A stretch of DNA of 64,000 bases from Alligator mississippiensis (taxonomy: Eukaryota; Chordata; Crocodylia; Alligatoridae), in NCBI RefSeq assembly GCF_030867095.1, contig NC_081828.1, positions 213,348,978-213,412,977 of the forward strand, written 5' to 3'. The position numbers and the translations under genes were made by a program. This document shows positions 46,291 to 57,570 of the stretch, one piece after another (the stretch's first letter is position 1; each line of letters starts with the position of its first letter). Below the pieces are notes generated by a model. It was not told the origin of the DNA, did not search any database, and was given only the letters and a program-made list of their open reading frames with translations.

Positions 46291-46395
46291 TATGGCCCCT
46301 GTCACCAGAGTCCACAGATTACCCAGTCTTTAATATATTCATCTTCGCTATGCCCACGTGAGGTAGGGAAATCCTGTTGTTCCCATTTTACAGGT
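46291..46395 (+). repeat. MIR-like segment, copy A of an inverted pair
   Basis: It contains TTCATCTTCGCTATGCCCAC, GTGAGGTAGGGAAATCCTG and TTCCCATTTTACAGGT, the MIR order (tatgaggtag ... tccccattttacag). The downstream 46396-46440 continues with AGCCAAGGTCACGGAGC. It pairs with 47130-47232 in inverted orientation at about 94 percent over 86 compared bases. Confidence 0.7.
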
Positions 46396-47129
46396 TATTC
46401 TCCAGATGTCAGCCAAGGTCACGGAGCCTGGCACAACAGGCATGCACTGCGTTTGAAGATAGTTTGAGTCTATCTCAAACGTGTATTTGGCCCAATAAAA
46501 AATCTTCTCCTCTTGCATAATTAAACCCAGTTTTGAGTCCCAGGCTAATGATCTGGTCTGGGGATCTTTCTTTACGTCTCCTGGGTGGTTAGCAAGTTGC
46601 AGTGTCTTGCGAGATCAGTGCTAAAGAAAGACGGCTGCTGACTGTGGACAAGCGATGCAAGTCCGTGTGGCTCTTCAGGATCAAGAGAGCTATGCCTGCT
46701 CCCACCAACCAAGGAAGAGCTTGAGCTGGGTGAAATAAGGTGCGTGGCTCTCTTCTAGTCGGCCTACAAGGTGAGCCCTGTCCACTTGAGACAACTAAAG
46801 GACAAGTCCCCAGATCTGCATCGAGGCTAGAAAAGACCTTTTTGACATAACTAAGAGCTGGACAACGACTAGCTGCACCTAGTTCTCCGAGAGGAGAAAA
46901 GTCTGGTGGCTTAGGTTTCACCCAGACTTAGCTGCAGTGCAGCACAGATGGGGACAGGCGCTCCACAAAACTTGCCTCTCCTTCCTCGATGCTATTTCTG
47001 CTCCACTCCGCTCAGCATCTGTCCTACACGGTACATGCTGAGTACAGGCCGGAGGGGAGACTGGGAGATGGATGGAGGTTCTGGTTCAGTTTCCCAGGCT
47101 GCTCCTGGAGCCCAGTACTGCCCTTTGCA

Positions 47130-47232
47130 ACCTGTAAAATGGGAACAACAGGATTTCTCTACCTCACACGGGCATAGTGAAGATGAATATATTAAAGACT
47201 GGGTAATCTTTGGACTCTGGCGACGGGCCATA
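47130..47232 (-). repeat. MIR-like segment, copy B of an inverted pair
   Basis: The reverse complement of 46291-46395 with about five differences in 86 compared bases. The match stops abruptly on both sides. Confidence 0.7.
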
Positions 47233-47289
47233 TGAAGTGATGCTTTGAGTTACGGTCAGTGTCTTTACTCAGGCTAGGAATGGATATTG

Positions 47290-47570
47290 CATCTTTCCCA
47301 GGACAAGTAGCTGGGTTTGTCCCAGGACAGAAAAGTCCAGGAATCGGCACGTGCACCTATCGCCCTTCCCATCGGAGTTTGGTGAATGCACTGCCCCTTT
47401 TCTGCCATTGATTCAGTGATGCTATCCCAGGATTTGCTTTGCAATATCCCAGGACCAGCTATTGGCATGCCTGAACCTTTGTAGGGTTTGTCCTGGGGTG
47501 ATGGGATGGGGTGTCCAAACGATTGCATTTTGTCCCAAGATAAAATGGGTTGTCTCAGGACAAACGCAGT
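47290..47570. repeat. Cluster of TCCCAGGACA-like motifs
   Basis: TCCCAGGACA or a close variant occurs near 47297, 47320, 47425 and 47447. The reverse form GTCCTGGGG is near 47490, with degraded forms near 47532 and 47553. It could be the remains of a TIR-rich element or a dispersed binding motif. Confidence 0.4.
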
Positions 47571-48544
47571 GGTTGTTTATAGCCTCAGTGAAGAAGATGG
47601 ATGCATCTTCAGGCCCCAAAAGGTCCACAGGAGAGGAGTGCTGCTGGTACCAAGCCTGCTGGATTAGTTTGGAGAAACACTTTACCTTTAAACACATTAA
47701 GCATAAAGTCCTTGAGCAAGTTGGGAGCAGTGGGGGTCAAAACTTGTATTTCTTAATCTCAAAGGATAACCCTTTGCTGCCACAAATTGAAAGCTTGGGT
47801 TCTGTTGCCCGGCCTGTCACTCGCTTGTCAACTTATATGTGTGGCCCTGGCACACAGCAAGCGGAGTGGGCACAGCTTATGGAAGCGCATGCTGAAGGAC
47901 AGAAACACCCCCCCCTTGCAAACCCAAATGCACAGACACACACCACAAGTCCCAACAGATCAGCACTTGCCAAAATGAAAGCTGATGCCCCTCGCAGCTC
48001 TGAAAGACGCTCAGAAATGTTTCTGGGCTAAGAAAGCTGTTCTGCAATGAGATGATTTCACTGGCCCTTTGAGTGGGTAGAAAATCTGACGGCCGGTATC
48101 TCGTACCCAGATTGAAGCCCTCGATTTCAACTCGCCTTGAAAGGAAGTGGCAAGAATGATTTCAGGTATGCAGGTGTATGGGGAGGTGAAAAAGGAATAG
48201 TTTTAATATGGGTGCAGAAATGTTTCAACTTTCAGGGGGGAAAAAATCAACTTATGCTCCAGGCGGGCACAGAACATTTTACCCTGAAAGCTGAATATTT
48301 CTCTAAGTGGCCAAAGACAGGAACTTAGAATGGAAACTGTTGTGCACCCTTCACCAGAAAGGGGAAACTCCTGATACAGAAGTGCCCTTGGGTATGGGAC
48401 ATCTGCATGTAATGTCATGATAAAAGAGCTAAGTTACCAGCAGATGGCACTCGGGACTGTGCAGCATAGTTCCTAGGTGGGGCAGGGCCAATACATCTTG
48501 TGTATGAGGAAAGACATTGTCCAGATACGGGAGACCCGCTTTGG

Positions 48545-49012
48545 ATGAGGGCCCAGGGGGAACATTATAGAGATGCATAGAGTCACGAAGAGCATAGACA
48601 AAATGAACAGGGAACTGTTATTCACCAAGTCCCGGAGAACTAGAACTAGGGGGGCACCGACTGAAATTACTAGGAGACAATTTAAATTGAAAACCAACAA
48701 GAAAAAGTATGTTTGTATGCAACATGTTAACTTGTGCAACTCCTTGCCACAGGAGGTGGTGGCGGATAAGCCCAGCTGGGTTCAAAAAGGGACTAGAGAA
48801 ATTCATGGATGATAGATCTGTTGAACAGGACAGTTGGAGATGTTGCCTCTGGTGGCATCTCTCAACCGGTGGTAACAAGGGGATAGATCACTCTAGATTT
48901 ATTCCGTTCAAAGCTGGCCTTGTGTAGTATTCACTCCTGCCACTGTCGGAGACAGGAATCTGGGATAGATGGGCCATTGCTCGGACCTAGCGTGGCACTT
49001 ATAGTCTCACGA
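48545..49012 (+). mobile_element. CR1-type LINE 3' fragment, sense
   Basis: ATGAACAGGGAACTGTTATT, TGCCACAGGAGGTGGTGGCG, AAATTCATGGATGATAGATC, then ATTCACTCCTGCCACTGTCG and GATAGATGGGCCATTG. This is the ordered 3' half of a reptile CR1 subfamily that differs from the copy at 1412-1855. Confidence 0.75.
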
Positions 49013-49839
49013 CCAGTTTTCAGAGGCTGAAGTTCAGGGCAATCTTGGTTGCTTCTTAGACCTCTGGAACCAGAAATAGCTTCCTGCTCCAGTTAGTTCA
49101 ATCGCGGCATAGCAGGCTGATCAGCTAATCAAGACCAATGCTTTCCAAGGGACGCTAGGACACATCCTGTACATTTGTGACGGTCCCTGAAGAATCTGGC
49201 CTGTTCACTTTATGTTTAGAAGCAATTTGATGCTAGAGAACGTAGTATTATAGCAGCCATCACATGTTCAGAGAAACATTTTGAACATTGCAAGAGGAAA
49301 ATAGTGGTTGGTGTGTGAATTTGACTGGCACCTGCTTTAGCCCCAGTCCAGCTAAGTATTTAAGCATGTGTTTAATTATAGGACTGTTGGGTCTCAAAGT
49401 CCCATTGAGGATTTCATGAGCTCAGTTGCTTTGCTGAATATGGATGCACTTAAGCACGTTCTCTTGAATGCTTTGCTGAATATTGGCCTAAAAGGGAAAG
49501 AGAAGGAGCACACATCATCCTCGCAGCTAAGCACTCGGGGGCTATGACTGTGCTACTTGCTTACCGTGCCAGGTGGTCCCAAGCTGAATCTTGCCCCGGA
49601 AACAGGATAGCTGTGTGTGCACGGTGCTGCGCTGGAGATAGCACATGTGTAAGGGCGTTTCAGTGGAGCACAGCCTTGCACAGCAAGTGAGTCTCCAAGT
49701 GGCTACACACTTGGAGGAGGAGGGAAGGAAGAAGGTTAGGTTGAGATATCCTGCGTGGCCTGGGACTAGTGACCTCCTTCGGCCATGCATGTCAATGCTT
49801 CATCATTAAATGGGGGTAATGCTTGTATAGCTCATCATG

Positions 49840-50350
49840 ACTCTGGTCATAGGGATCCTGGGACTGGAAAGCACCTCTTAGACCATCACGTCTTAGTTTT
49901 TTCTGTTTGCAGGCATTCAATAATGAAAGGAAGCCCCAAAATCACCACTTGCAATGCTCACTCACAGTACCCCATGTGCCAAGAACACCCTGTAATCTGC
50001 CATAGGTAAAAACCAGCAAGATGAGGCTACTGGCGATGCTCTGCCACTGCAGCAACAAGAAAGTAGTTATTACACACTCAGAAAATCCAAGGAGAAGGAC
50101 TATGTTGCACACTCAAAAGGAAGGCAGTCCCCACCCCCTCTTAGTCTGCATTAGTCTGACTGAGGGGAAACATTCCTTCCTGACCCCAGTTTTGGGGACT
50201 GGTATAACCCTGAGCCTGAGAGCAAGACCCTCCAGCCAGGAATCACTGGGTTTCCAGTGCAGACGAGGGCATCAGCACACCCCAGTCAAAACCCCCAGCT
50301 TCTTCTTCTTGTGTCTCTACACCACATTTGACCATTTTGTTACATGTGCC
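49840..50350 (-). mobile_element. CR1-related antisense repeat, long-tail type
   Basis: It shares with 56895-57130 the blocks CTGACTGAGGGGAAACATTC, CTTCCTGACCCCAGTT, TAACCCTGAGCCTGAGAGCA and AGACCCTCCA. The start GGGACTGGAAAGCACCTCTT AGACCATC resembles an antisense CR1 3' end. The two copies therefore represent one family. Confidence 0.55.
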
Positions 50351-51023
50351 TTGTACTCAGTCATTGTACTCTGAGATATTTCATTGTGCATGTGCCTTCA
50401 AGCAGCCGGCATTGCTGCAGGTGTTGCATAGTCTGAGGATCTGTGCTGCAGTTGCAGGTGGTTGAACCAATGGTACAGCCCCACTTCTTCATTAGTTCCT
50501 TGGAGCGTCGAACTGTGGTGCATAGGTGGTTGAGACGTTGCCACCTTTGCCATGGTTCATCAGCCCCTGGTGGTACAGATTTGGCTACTGAAATGTCCAT
50601 CTTTTCAGTGTTAGGTATTTTCTTCAGTCTCTCATTCCACATCTGTAGTCACATCTCCTTGGGTGTGGCATCAAGAGGTTGGTGCTGATGAGGAAGCTCC
50701 TGCATGACAAAAGATGTTGGTGTGCTGTGGGACGGTCATACAGAGGGTGTCTCACATCTTCAGTTTGTCTCAGTCAGTCCGTCCTGCTTGCTACTGCTCT
50801 TCTGATGTTGAGCAGAGTGATGCCAACAGGCAGGTACACACTTTTTTGGCTGGTAGGCTTCAGACATCCTGGGATGCATCAGCACCTATCATTCAGAATG
50901 GGGTCTGTTGACACTGGATTTACAAACCAGTCCTGATACTTCGTTCCTAGTGGGCCCAATCTTTCTGGACGACCAACCATGACCCCTTCTGTTCGATAAT
51001 AGGCAAATGCTATTGATACACAG

Positions 51024-51294
51024 TGGGAGTGTCTACATGTGATGTTTACTGCACATTGGCCTAATAACACTGTGCAGTAGCATGTCACAGCAGAAACCGT
51101 GCTAATAGCCTACTGCGCAGTGTTATTAGGCTAATGCGCAGTAAGCATCACTAAATAACCGTGCGCTGGTGCTACTCCGCAGTAACTTTAGATACTGTAG
51201 ATTTAGTTAGTGCTTTATTAAGGAAGTAGTAGACTAAATGTGCGGTGAATAATGTGTAGACACACCCACATGAATGAATGTGTAGACACACCCA
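51024..51294. mobile_element. Palindromic MITE with TGTCTACA ends
   Basis: Left TGGGAGTGTCTACATGTGAT; right, reverse-complemented, TGGGTGTGTCTACACATT, present twice in tandem. GCCTAATAACACTGTGCAGT AG at about 51059 pairs with CTACTGCGCAGTGTTATTAG GC at about 51111. It lies within the DNA that splits the minus-strand LINE. Confidence 0.65.
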
Positions 51295-51299
51295 GTGAT

Positions 51300-52050
51300 A
51301 GCAAATATGACTAATGTAAGCAAAGCAAGCAAAATGACTACACAGTCCTACTCATTTACCAGTCCCAGGGTATCACAAGGAGATGGTATGTCTAGCCCAT
51401 ATGTGAGCACCACCTTGTGATTCTTGCTTGAATCAGGATGTCAGCTGCCTTGAAGGTTGGGGATTGATGCCCACCTCCCACCACCTGCCCCCAATGGGGT
51501 GGGTGAGAGGGGCCGATGGTGCACCCTCTGCCCACGATGGCCTCAGGATCCCACCTTTTGAATTCTCTTTCTCCTGGTGACTCTTCATTTCTGGGTACTG
51601 TTGATTGGTTTCCCTGTGGTGGTCATGCTGTCCATGTTCTGCCCTGTCAGCCTAATCCCTTGTTTCTTTAAACAAATCATGTACACATCTTAGTTTGGTC
51701 ATTTGGTGGTGTCTTCACTCGGTAATTTCCTGTCTCCTAATCTGGTCATTCCATCAAAACAGGGGATTTCTCACCAAGATACAGCTGGTCGTTGTAACCT
51801 AATGCTAATTCTGCATGTTCCTTTCTTGTTATGGGCTCTAAGGGAACAAAGTGCTTGTTTTGCTGCTTTCAATTTCCCAGTATGTATGTGCTTATGTGTC
51901 CGCTAACTTTGGACAGAGTGCTGAGAACGTGAATCCTGGCGACAAACAGACTTTAGAACCCAATTAACCCTAGCCATTCCCCTGGACCATTGTTCTAATG
52001 CAATATTTGCTCTTCTCACAAGCCAATTTCTAAAAGCAAATTTCTAAATA
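51300..52050. other. Unassigned DNA inside the interrupted LINE
   Basis: A CCCACCTCCCACCACCTGCC-rich patch at 51468-51500 and otherwise unremarkable sequence. No gene was recognised. Together with 50940-51300 it forms the insert in the RT pseudogene. Confidence 0.5.
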
Positions 52051-52774
52051 CCATTCTCTAGCCATCAGGGTCAAGGCACTTAGTGTGTACAGATCTCTGC
52101 CATACTGGGCATGAGAAGCTGAGAGCCAGAGCACTGGTTCTGATGGTTAAGGGCCTAGTTCCCCATTTTAAGTTGGCAAGTTTATATAAAATGCTGTTGC
52201 ATGTGCTCACCTTTGCTTTTGTCTTCCTGATGTGTTCTTTGTATGAGAGGGTTTGATCGAGGGTGACTCCAAGGCAAACTGGATTCAATCGGTGGGAGGT
52301 CCCAGACCATGTAATGCTGATCTGGTGGTTGTCCTCATGGTTTTTCAGATGGAAGGCATATACTTGTGTTTTTGCTGGGTTGGCGTGTAATTGGTTTTCA
52401 ACCCCCAGCTGCACCCATATAAAACAGCATCAGAAAGTGTGGGTGGGTCAGCTGCTGTGAATTCGGGAGCATGAGCTACTAAGAGATGATAGAAAATTCA
52501 AAGAGCTTTGCAGTGGGTTTCCCCCCACGATATTCTCTGGCATGATCTCCCTGGGGGCTGGTGCTGGAAGCAGTAGTATCGCACACCCATCTTGCATGTG
52601 TGGTAAAACTCGTGGGCAGCAAAAGACGGTAAAAGCTCAGGAAGCAAAAGCTTTGTCAAAACAGCTGTGAACACCAACCGAGAGAGATTCTGCAGCATCT
52701 CCATATTCAAGCAGGCACCGACATAGGAGCTTAGCTCCGGCTCATTTTGATTTTGCTTAGAGAAAAAGGCTTCA

Positions 52775-53440
52775 TAGAGACATAGACTTTAAGGCTATAG
52801 AAGGAGCCAGTCTGCCCTGCTGCACCAACGCTGGTGCTAGGACGTCCATGAATCCATTCCCACTTTAGCTCCAACAGCAAACTGGAGCAAGCATGTCGTC
52901 TAGGAAAAGAGCCAGTATTGAGTTAAAAACCTCCAGCAATGGAGAATCCACTGACGGCATTGGCAAGTTGTTCCTGCAGTAATTCACCCTGGCTGTTAAA
53001 AAAATTGCAATCTTATTTCTTTTCTCAGCCTCTCTGCTTTCAACTTCCAGCCAGTGGATTGTATCGGGGGCCCAAACCCTCCAATCCTGCTAGCCACAAA
53101 CCAAAAGCTTGGCACTGCTGAAACCCGTAGGACATAAAGCATTTGAGATGGGCATGTCTCAAGAGTCAATGCAGGGTGCCCTACTACTTTTCTGGCTTCA
53201 GGGGCTGTGTTTAAGCAGCCTGGGAGCCCTGCACGTTGTTATACCTTTTTCTACCGGATTGAAGAGCCCTGTCTTTAACTTCCCCATGTAACTCCTTCTC
53301 TTGGATAAGCAGGCTAGGCTTCGCTCCTTGAATCTTTTGCTCTTCTAAGACACGTTTTCCAATCCTGCCGTCATTTTGGTGGGTTTTCCGTGACAAAGTT
53401 TCCATACCTTTCTTGAATCATAGACAGTGGAACTGGATGC
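52775..53440 (-). mobile_element. CR1-type LINE 3' fragment, antisense
   Basis: CATAGAGACATAGACTTTAA at the start, AAAAACCTCCAGCAATGGAG then AATCCACTGACGGCATTGGC, and TCACCCTGGCTGTTAAAAAA. This is the ordered reverse complement of a CR1 3' region. The distal part (53050-53440) is diverged. Confidence 0.75.
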
Positions 53441-53718
53441 TGTTACACCACTGACAAATGCGGAAGTAATTTAACCCCTCCTGCCCGGTGTTCCCATTGA
53501 TATACCCAAGAAACACAGCACTCCTGGGACGTGGGAGTTTAGGTCCAGCTGATTCTCCTCCATGACCCTGGAGTGTTTTATTTTTGGAGTCAGGAGAGTA
53601 TCCCTTCTCAGGTCAGCAAGGCCTATATTTGGCCTTAAATCTCAGCAGGGCAATTCGTTCCCAGGCACTTTCTCTACAATACTATTTGCAAAGCACTAAG
53701 GTTTCGAACAAAACTTCA

Positions 53719-54012
53719 GATCTGGAGAAGCTTCAGACGCTTCAGGGTCCAAAGCAGCACATCCAGGTCGAAGTGCTGGCCTCGTTCAGCTTCCTGAAAC
53801 AGTTCGGAGCCGCCTTGGAGATCCAGCCATAGAGTATAATGGGGAAGCTACCATCCCTGCAAGTTTCATCCAAACTGGACAAAAAACAACTAAGTTATAG
53901 ATATTTAATCGATTCCCCGCTGTACCCTATGGCCGGATCTCCGAGGCGGCTCCGAAGCTTCGGCCGGATCAAAGCGGGAACTCGGTCCCGAGCTCCAGAT
54001 CAGATCACCGAC
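53719..54012. mobile_element. Foldback element with 42-bp inverted arms
   Basis: TTCGGAGCCGCCTTGGAGAT...GGGG at about 53803-53844 is the inverted copy of CCCC...ATCTCCGAGGCGGCTCCGAA at about 53916-53957, with about five mismatches in 42. The spacer is about 70 bp. GAAGCTTC and GGATC motifs occur on both flanks. The style matches the GAAGCTT-containing flank of the element at 24503. Confidence 0.65.
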
Positions 54013-54061
54013 ATCCAAACCAGCCGGATCCAAAGCCGGATCGGGTCGCTGCTGACTCGCA

Positions 54062-54290
54062 CAGACCTACAAAGCATTTTCTGTCCGCACAATAATCAAT
54101 GATAACGTGGTTATACTGGATAATAATGAATGGACGAACATATGCTTGCCAGTGATCTTAGCAAAGAGCGAACAGTCAGCCCCAGTCCTGGCTCTGGCAC
54201 TTCTGGGGCAAGTCACTGAAATGTTTCTGCACAGATATCCCTGCCTGTCGCCGAGAACTGATGTATTCCCCAAGAAGAAGGCTGCGAGTC
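54062..54290 (+). repeat. MIR/CORE-SINE-like repeat A, copy 1
   Basis: ACAAAGCATTTTCTGTCCGC, AATAATCAATGATAAC and GGCTCTGGCACTTCTGGGGC then AAGTCACTGAAATG. The last part follows the MIR order ctctggctctgccact ... gggcaagtcact. An inverted copy lies at 54900-55140. Confidence 0.5.
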
Positions 54291-54704
54291 TTTAACTAAC
54301 CGCTGTTAAGCGCCTCGAACATGATACAGGCTAAATGCTTCCTACAGGAAACTGCGACTTGATAGAGGACCAGCGAGGCGCTGCAGGTATTTGTTTTAAT
54401 TGGGAAGCATTCAGATCTGAGTCCTGCGCATTGCTAAGCTATGCAAGCACACGCCATCTCTGCTGTTGTACTCATCTTCCCTCTCTGCTTTCCACAGCTT
54501 GTCACACCTCCTGTTTCTACCCTGACCTAAATTAGTATCCGAAGGTATGAGTGCATTAGGGAGGCACGACTGAGTCAGGATCAGCTTACCTTTGCTAATT
54601 TAACCACCTGGGGCATGGACAGGAGTAGCAGAGACAGCAACCTAGGACAGGCAACCCCCCTCAGTATTTACTTGGCTGAGTAACAGGCTGAAACCCATGC
54701 ACTG

Positions 54705-54862
54705 CTATCGGTGCTCTAATTTTGGGTGCTGGGGGTGGATTATCGGATGCGCTGAGCGTAGGCATGGGCGCTGAGAGGCGGTTAGACCTGCAGTTTATAA
54801 TGCTTTGCTTTGGTTTTCTTTATACGGAGACGCCGAGCCTAGGAAGCCATTTTGCTATTTAA
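54705..54862 (+). repeat. Repeat B, copy 1 (inverted partner at 55605-55745)
   Basis: GGATTATCGGATGCGCTGAG, GGCATGGGCGCTGAGAGGCG, GTTAGACCTGCAGTTTATAA, TGCTTTG and TACGGAGACGCCGAGCCTAG. It is about 90 percent identical to the reverse complement of 55605-55745. Family unknown. Confidence 0.7.
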
Positions 54863-54899
54863 GTCAAGGTCAGCTTAACTCACGCCTCCTTTCTTCTGC

Positions 54900-55140
54900 G
54901 TAGACATGCCCTCGCCTTCACAGGGCCGGGGCGTCACCTGCGGGCGTTCGGGAATATTTGCACTGAGACACCTACACCTATGCAGCCCCGCAGCAGAGCT
55001 GATGCCAGGGAGAAGCGGGAACACTTTTGCAAGCAGGGCAGGTGTGATTTCCCAGGGCGTCTGCCTCGGGCACGATTCTTCAATATAACCATATTGTCAT
55101 TGATTGTCATGTGGACAGAAAGCGCTTTGCAAAGAAGTAA
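54900..55140 (-). repeat. Repeat A, copy 2 (inverted)
   Basis: The reverse complement reads GCGCTTTCTGTCCACATGAC, AATCAATGACAATATGGTTA and CAGCTCTGCTGCGGGGCTGC, parallel to 54062-54290 but more diverged. It directly follows repeat B copy 1. Confidence 0.55.
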
Positions 55141-55604
55141 TATAGGGAAAGTGCCTGGGAACAAATTTCCCTGTTGAGATTTAAGACCGAAGGGTGTAGG
55201 AATTGGGCAGGAATTCGTAATGTATTCAGTCTCCAGCTTAGTACCAAGATAGCGGGACCCCTCTGTACCTGGGCCCTCCACGCTGCAGGCAGTGATGCCA
55301 GATAAGTGTGAAAACCCCCCAAAGGGAGCCACTATCTTAAGAAACAGATGTCTGAACCCCACTCAGCTTTGGGTTTGTCCAAATCCCGCTCTGGGACGAC
55401 CTCTCTGACATGTGCCCTGCTTCCTGACATGGAGTCTCAGACCTGACAGGGAAAGGGAGCCCCAGATACTTAAATGCAGACATTTCTTCTGCATTTAAGG
55501 CAACTCTTCCTTAGGAAATTCTCCAATTTCCCTTTTTTTTTTTTTTTTTCCCTTTTGCAGCAAAGCCCTTCCTGACAACTTGGAGAGCGGACCTCTGAAA
55601 GGCC

Positions 55605-55745
55605 AAACTGGCTCCCTAGGCTCGGCATCTCCGTATAAAGGAAAATAAACCAAAGCATTATAAACTGCAGGTCTAACCGCCTCTCAGCGCCCATGCCTAC
55701 ACTCAGTGCATCCGATAATCAGGCCTCTCCACCCCACCACCATAC
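55605..55745 (-). repeat. Repeat B, copy 2 (inverted)
   Basis: CTCCCTAGGCTCGGCATCTC, CATTATAAACTGCAGGTCTA, ACCGCCTCTCAGCGCCCATG and CATCCGATAATC are the inverted copy of 54705-54862. Confidence 0.7.
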
Positions 55746-56666
55746 ACCTGGCCAGCCGAAGAAGGACAACATACCCCTTGCAGCACTTGAACCCCAAGAG
55801 GGAGACACGCTAGAGACTCCATGAAATTTTTGCTGCTGCTACTGATTTTGCACAGAGCGTGCTAAGATGCTGCAGTGATGAGTGGTAGCCTTAAGCCTGA
55901 AGATAAAGTATGAATTGGGCCATTTTTGGAGGTTGCCGCTCCCGCTTTCAGGCAGCAAGAGCTCGACTTGAGCTGTGATTTGCAGTGGTGGAGGACAGCT
56001 GGGCACGGGGCATGATCTTTCCGGCTGTACAGACCAGGATAACCGTCACTTGGCCTTGCCTGCACGTGGGGGCCGATATCATGGCACCCGGGAGTGCATG
56101 GGGCTTGCAGGTGGAAGGAGGGAACGGTCAGCTCTTGAGGACAGGCTGACCTGGCCTGGGACATAGCCGGTGTCCTGAAATGGCTTTGGAGAACCTGATC
56201 CTGGAAACGGAGGCCAGCGACGCTGTCGTGTCAGACGGCGTCACCTGAAACCAACGGGGCCTCGGCGGGTGGTGGTGTCAATAATGGATTCTCCGGTTCG
56301 GTGGCTGAACTCAAGGGATGAAAAAAAATAGAGAGAGAAATCCAATTTTCTCAATGAAACGAGACCCCTGCCCCCGCTGCTGAAGAATCCTCCTTTGGGG
56401 AGTCGAATGAAATGGAGGTCTGTGTCTGGATGAAACAGCTTTTTGAACACAAAAGCAAGGGTTTGAGTTGCAAACTTCTGAAATGAGGCTTTCCTGCTTG
56501 CTTTTGATTTTCAGGTGGAAGCAGGTTGATAAATTCCTCGGGAATTTGCAAACCGTTTGGGCCAAACTAGTCTGCCTTTTTGGTGAAATAAAGTGTTTAA
56601 CCAAAATGTCTTTACCTCGTTCCAGGACCCCGGCCTGGTGTCTACACCAATGGCACCACCGTCACA

Positions 56667-57570
56667 GGATCACAGAGAAGTTGGGCTGGAAGGGACATCC
56701 ATAGGTCATGCAAGCCAACTCCTGCCTGAGCCTAATCATCCCTATCTGAATCATTTCAGGCAAATCCTCATCTAACTTATTATTATTAACACGACATAGT
56801 CAAGCCCGTCACACAACCAGAAGGCATAGCGCTCTAGCCTGCGCACGTAACGCAGGAGCACAACGGTGGCCAATGTCTTGTTGTTGCAAGGGTTGCTAGA
56901 TACGCCGGAGAGATCCCAGGTAGAGGCCACGCTGCCCACTACAGAGGAAGGCCAACCCCCCCGCAGTCCACATCAATCTGACTATGGGGTAACATTTCTT
57001 CCTGACCCCAATTGTGGCCATTAGCATGACCCTGAGCAGGAGAGCAAGACCCTCTACCTGGGAACCTCTGGGTTTTTGTCCAAGAAGGTACTGGGACACC
57101 CCAGACAAAATCCCCAGCCGTGGCTGCAGCCAACACCCAACGCTTCTGTGGACGGGAAACGTAGCAACAGGAGGGGAAAAAATGTCCTTCCCAGCAAAGC
57201 CCAGGAGCATGGGAAACACCCACAGCATAGCACAGCCATAGCTACTCCTATATCATCCCTGCCAATGCTTATTTAACCACCCCTTGAAGACCTCCAGTGA
57301 TGGAGAGTCTACAACTTCCCTAGGCGTCCCTTCCACTGCGGTGAAGAAGTTTTTCCTCGTATCCAACCTAAACCTACTTTGCTGCAACTTCAAGCCACTG
57401 GTCCATGTCTCACCCTCTGCAGCAAGAGAGAAAAAGTGTTGTCCCTCTTCTTTTTGGCAACCCTTCAGGTATTTAAAGCCTGCTGTCATGTTCCATCTTA
57501 AGTGCCTTTTCTGCAAGCTGAGCATCCCTAGCGCCTTCAGCCCTCGCTGCTGTCACTCTCTTGGGAAACA
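56667..57570 (-). mobile_element. Long CR1-type LINE 3' fragment, antisense
   Basis: It starts TCACAGAGAAGTTGGGCTGG, then AAGGGACATCCATAGG. Later come CCTTGAAGACCTCCAGTGAT, GGAGAGTCTACAACTTCCCT and GAAGAAGTTTTTCCTCGTAT, the diagnostic antisense CR1 blocks. Between about 56785 and 57240 lies extra sequence shared with 49840-50350, so this is a longer subfamily or an old insertion common to both copies. Confidence 0.75.

Larger units (their letters stand above)
50380..52414 (-). pseudogene. Degraded non-LTR retrotransposon reverse transcriptase, interrupted
   Basis: Minus-strand reading at 52414-52060 gives NPAKTQVYAFHLKN, CLGVTLDQTLSYKEHIRKTK and SALALSFSCPVWQRSVHTKC, a typical LINE RT thumb region. 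It resumes at about 50915-50390 with CLKPT, IRRAVASR, RHPLYD, then PWQRWQRLNHLCTTVRR and a zinc-knuckle-like CNC...H...C. The intervening 50940-52060 has no RT homology and looks inserted. Stops and frameshifts abound. The LINE clade was not assigned. Confidence 0.75.
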
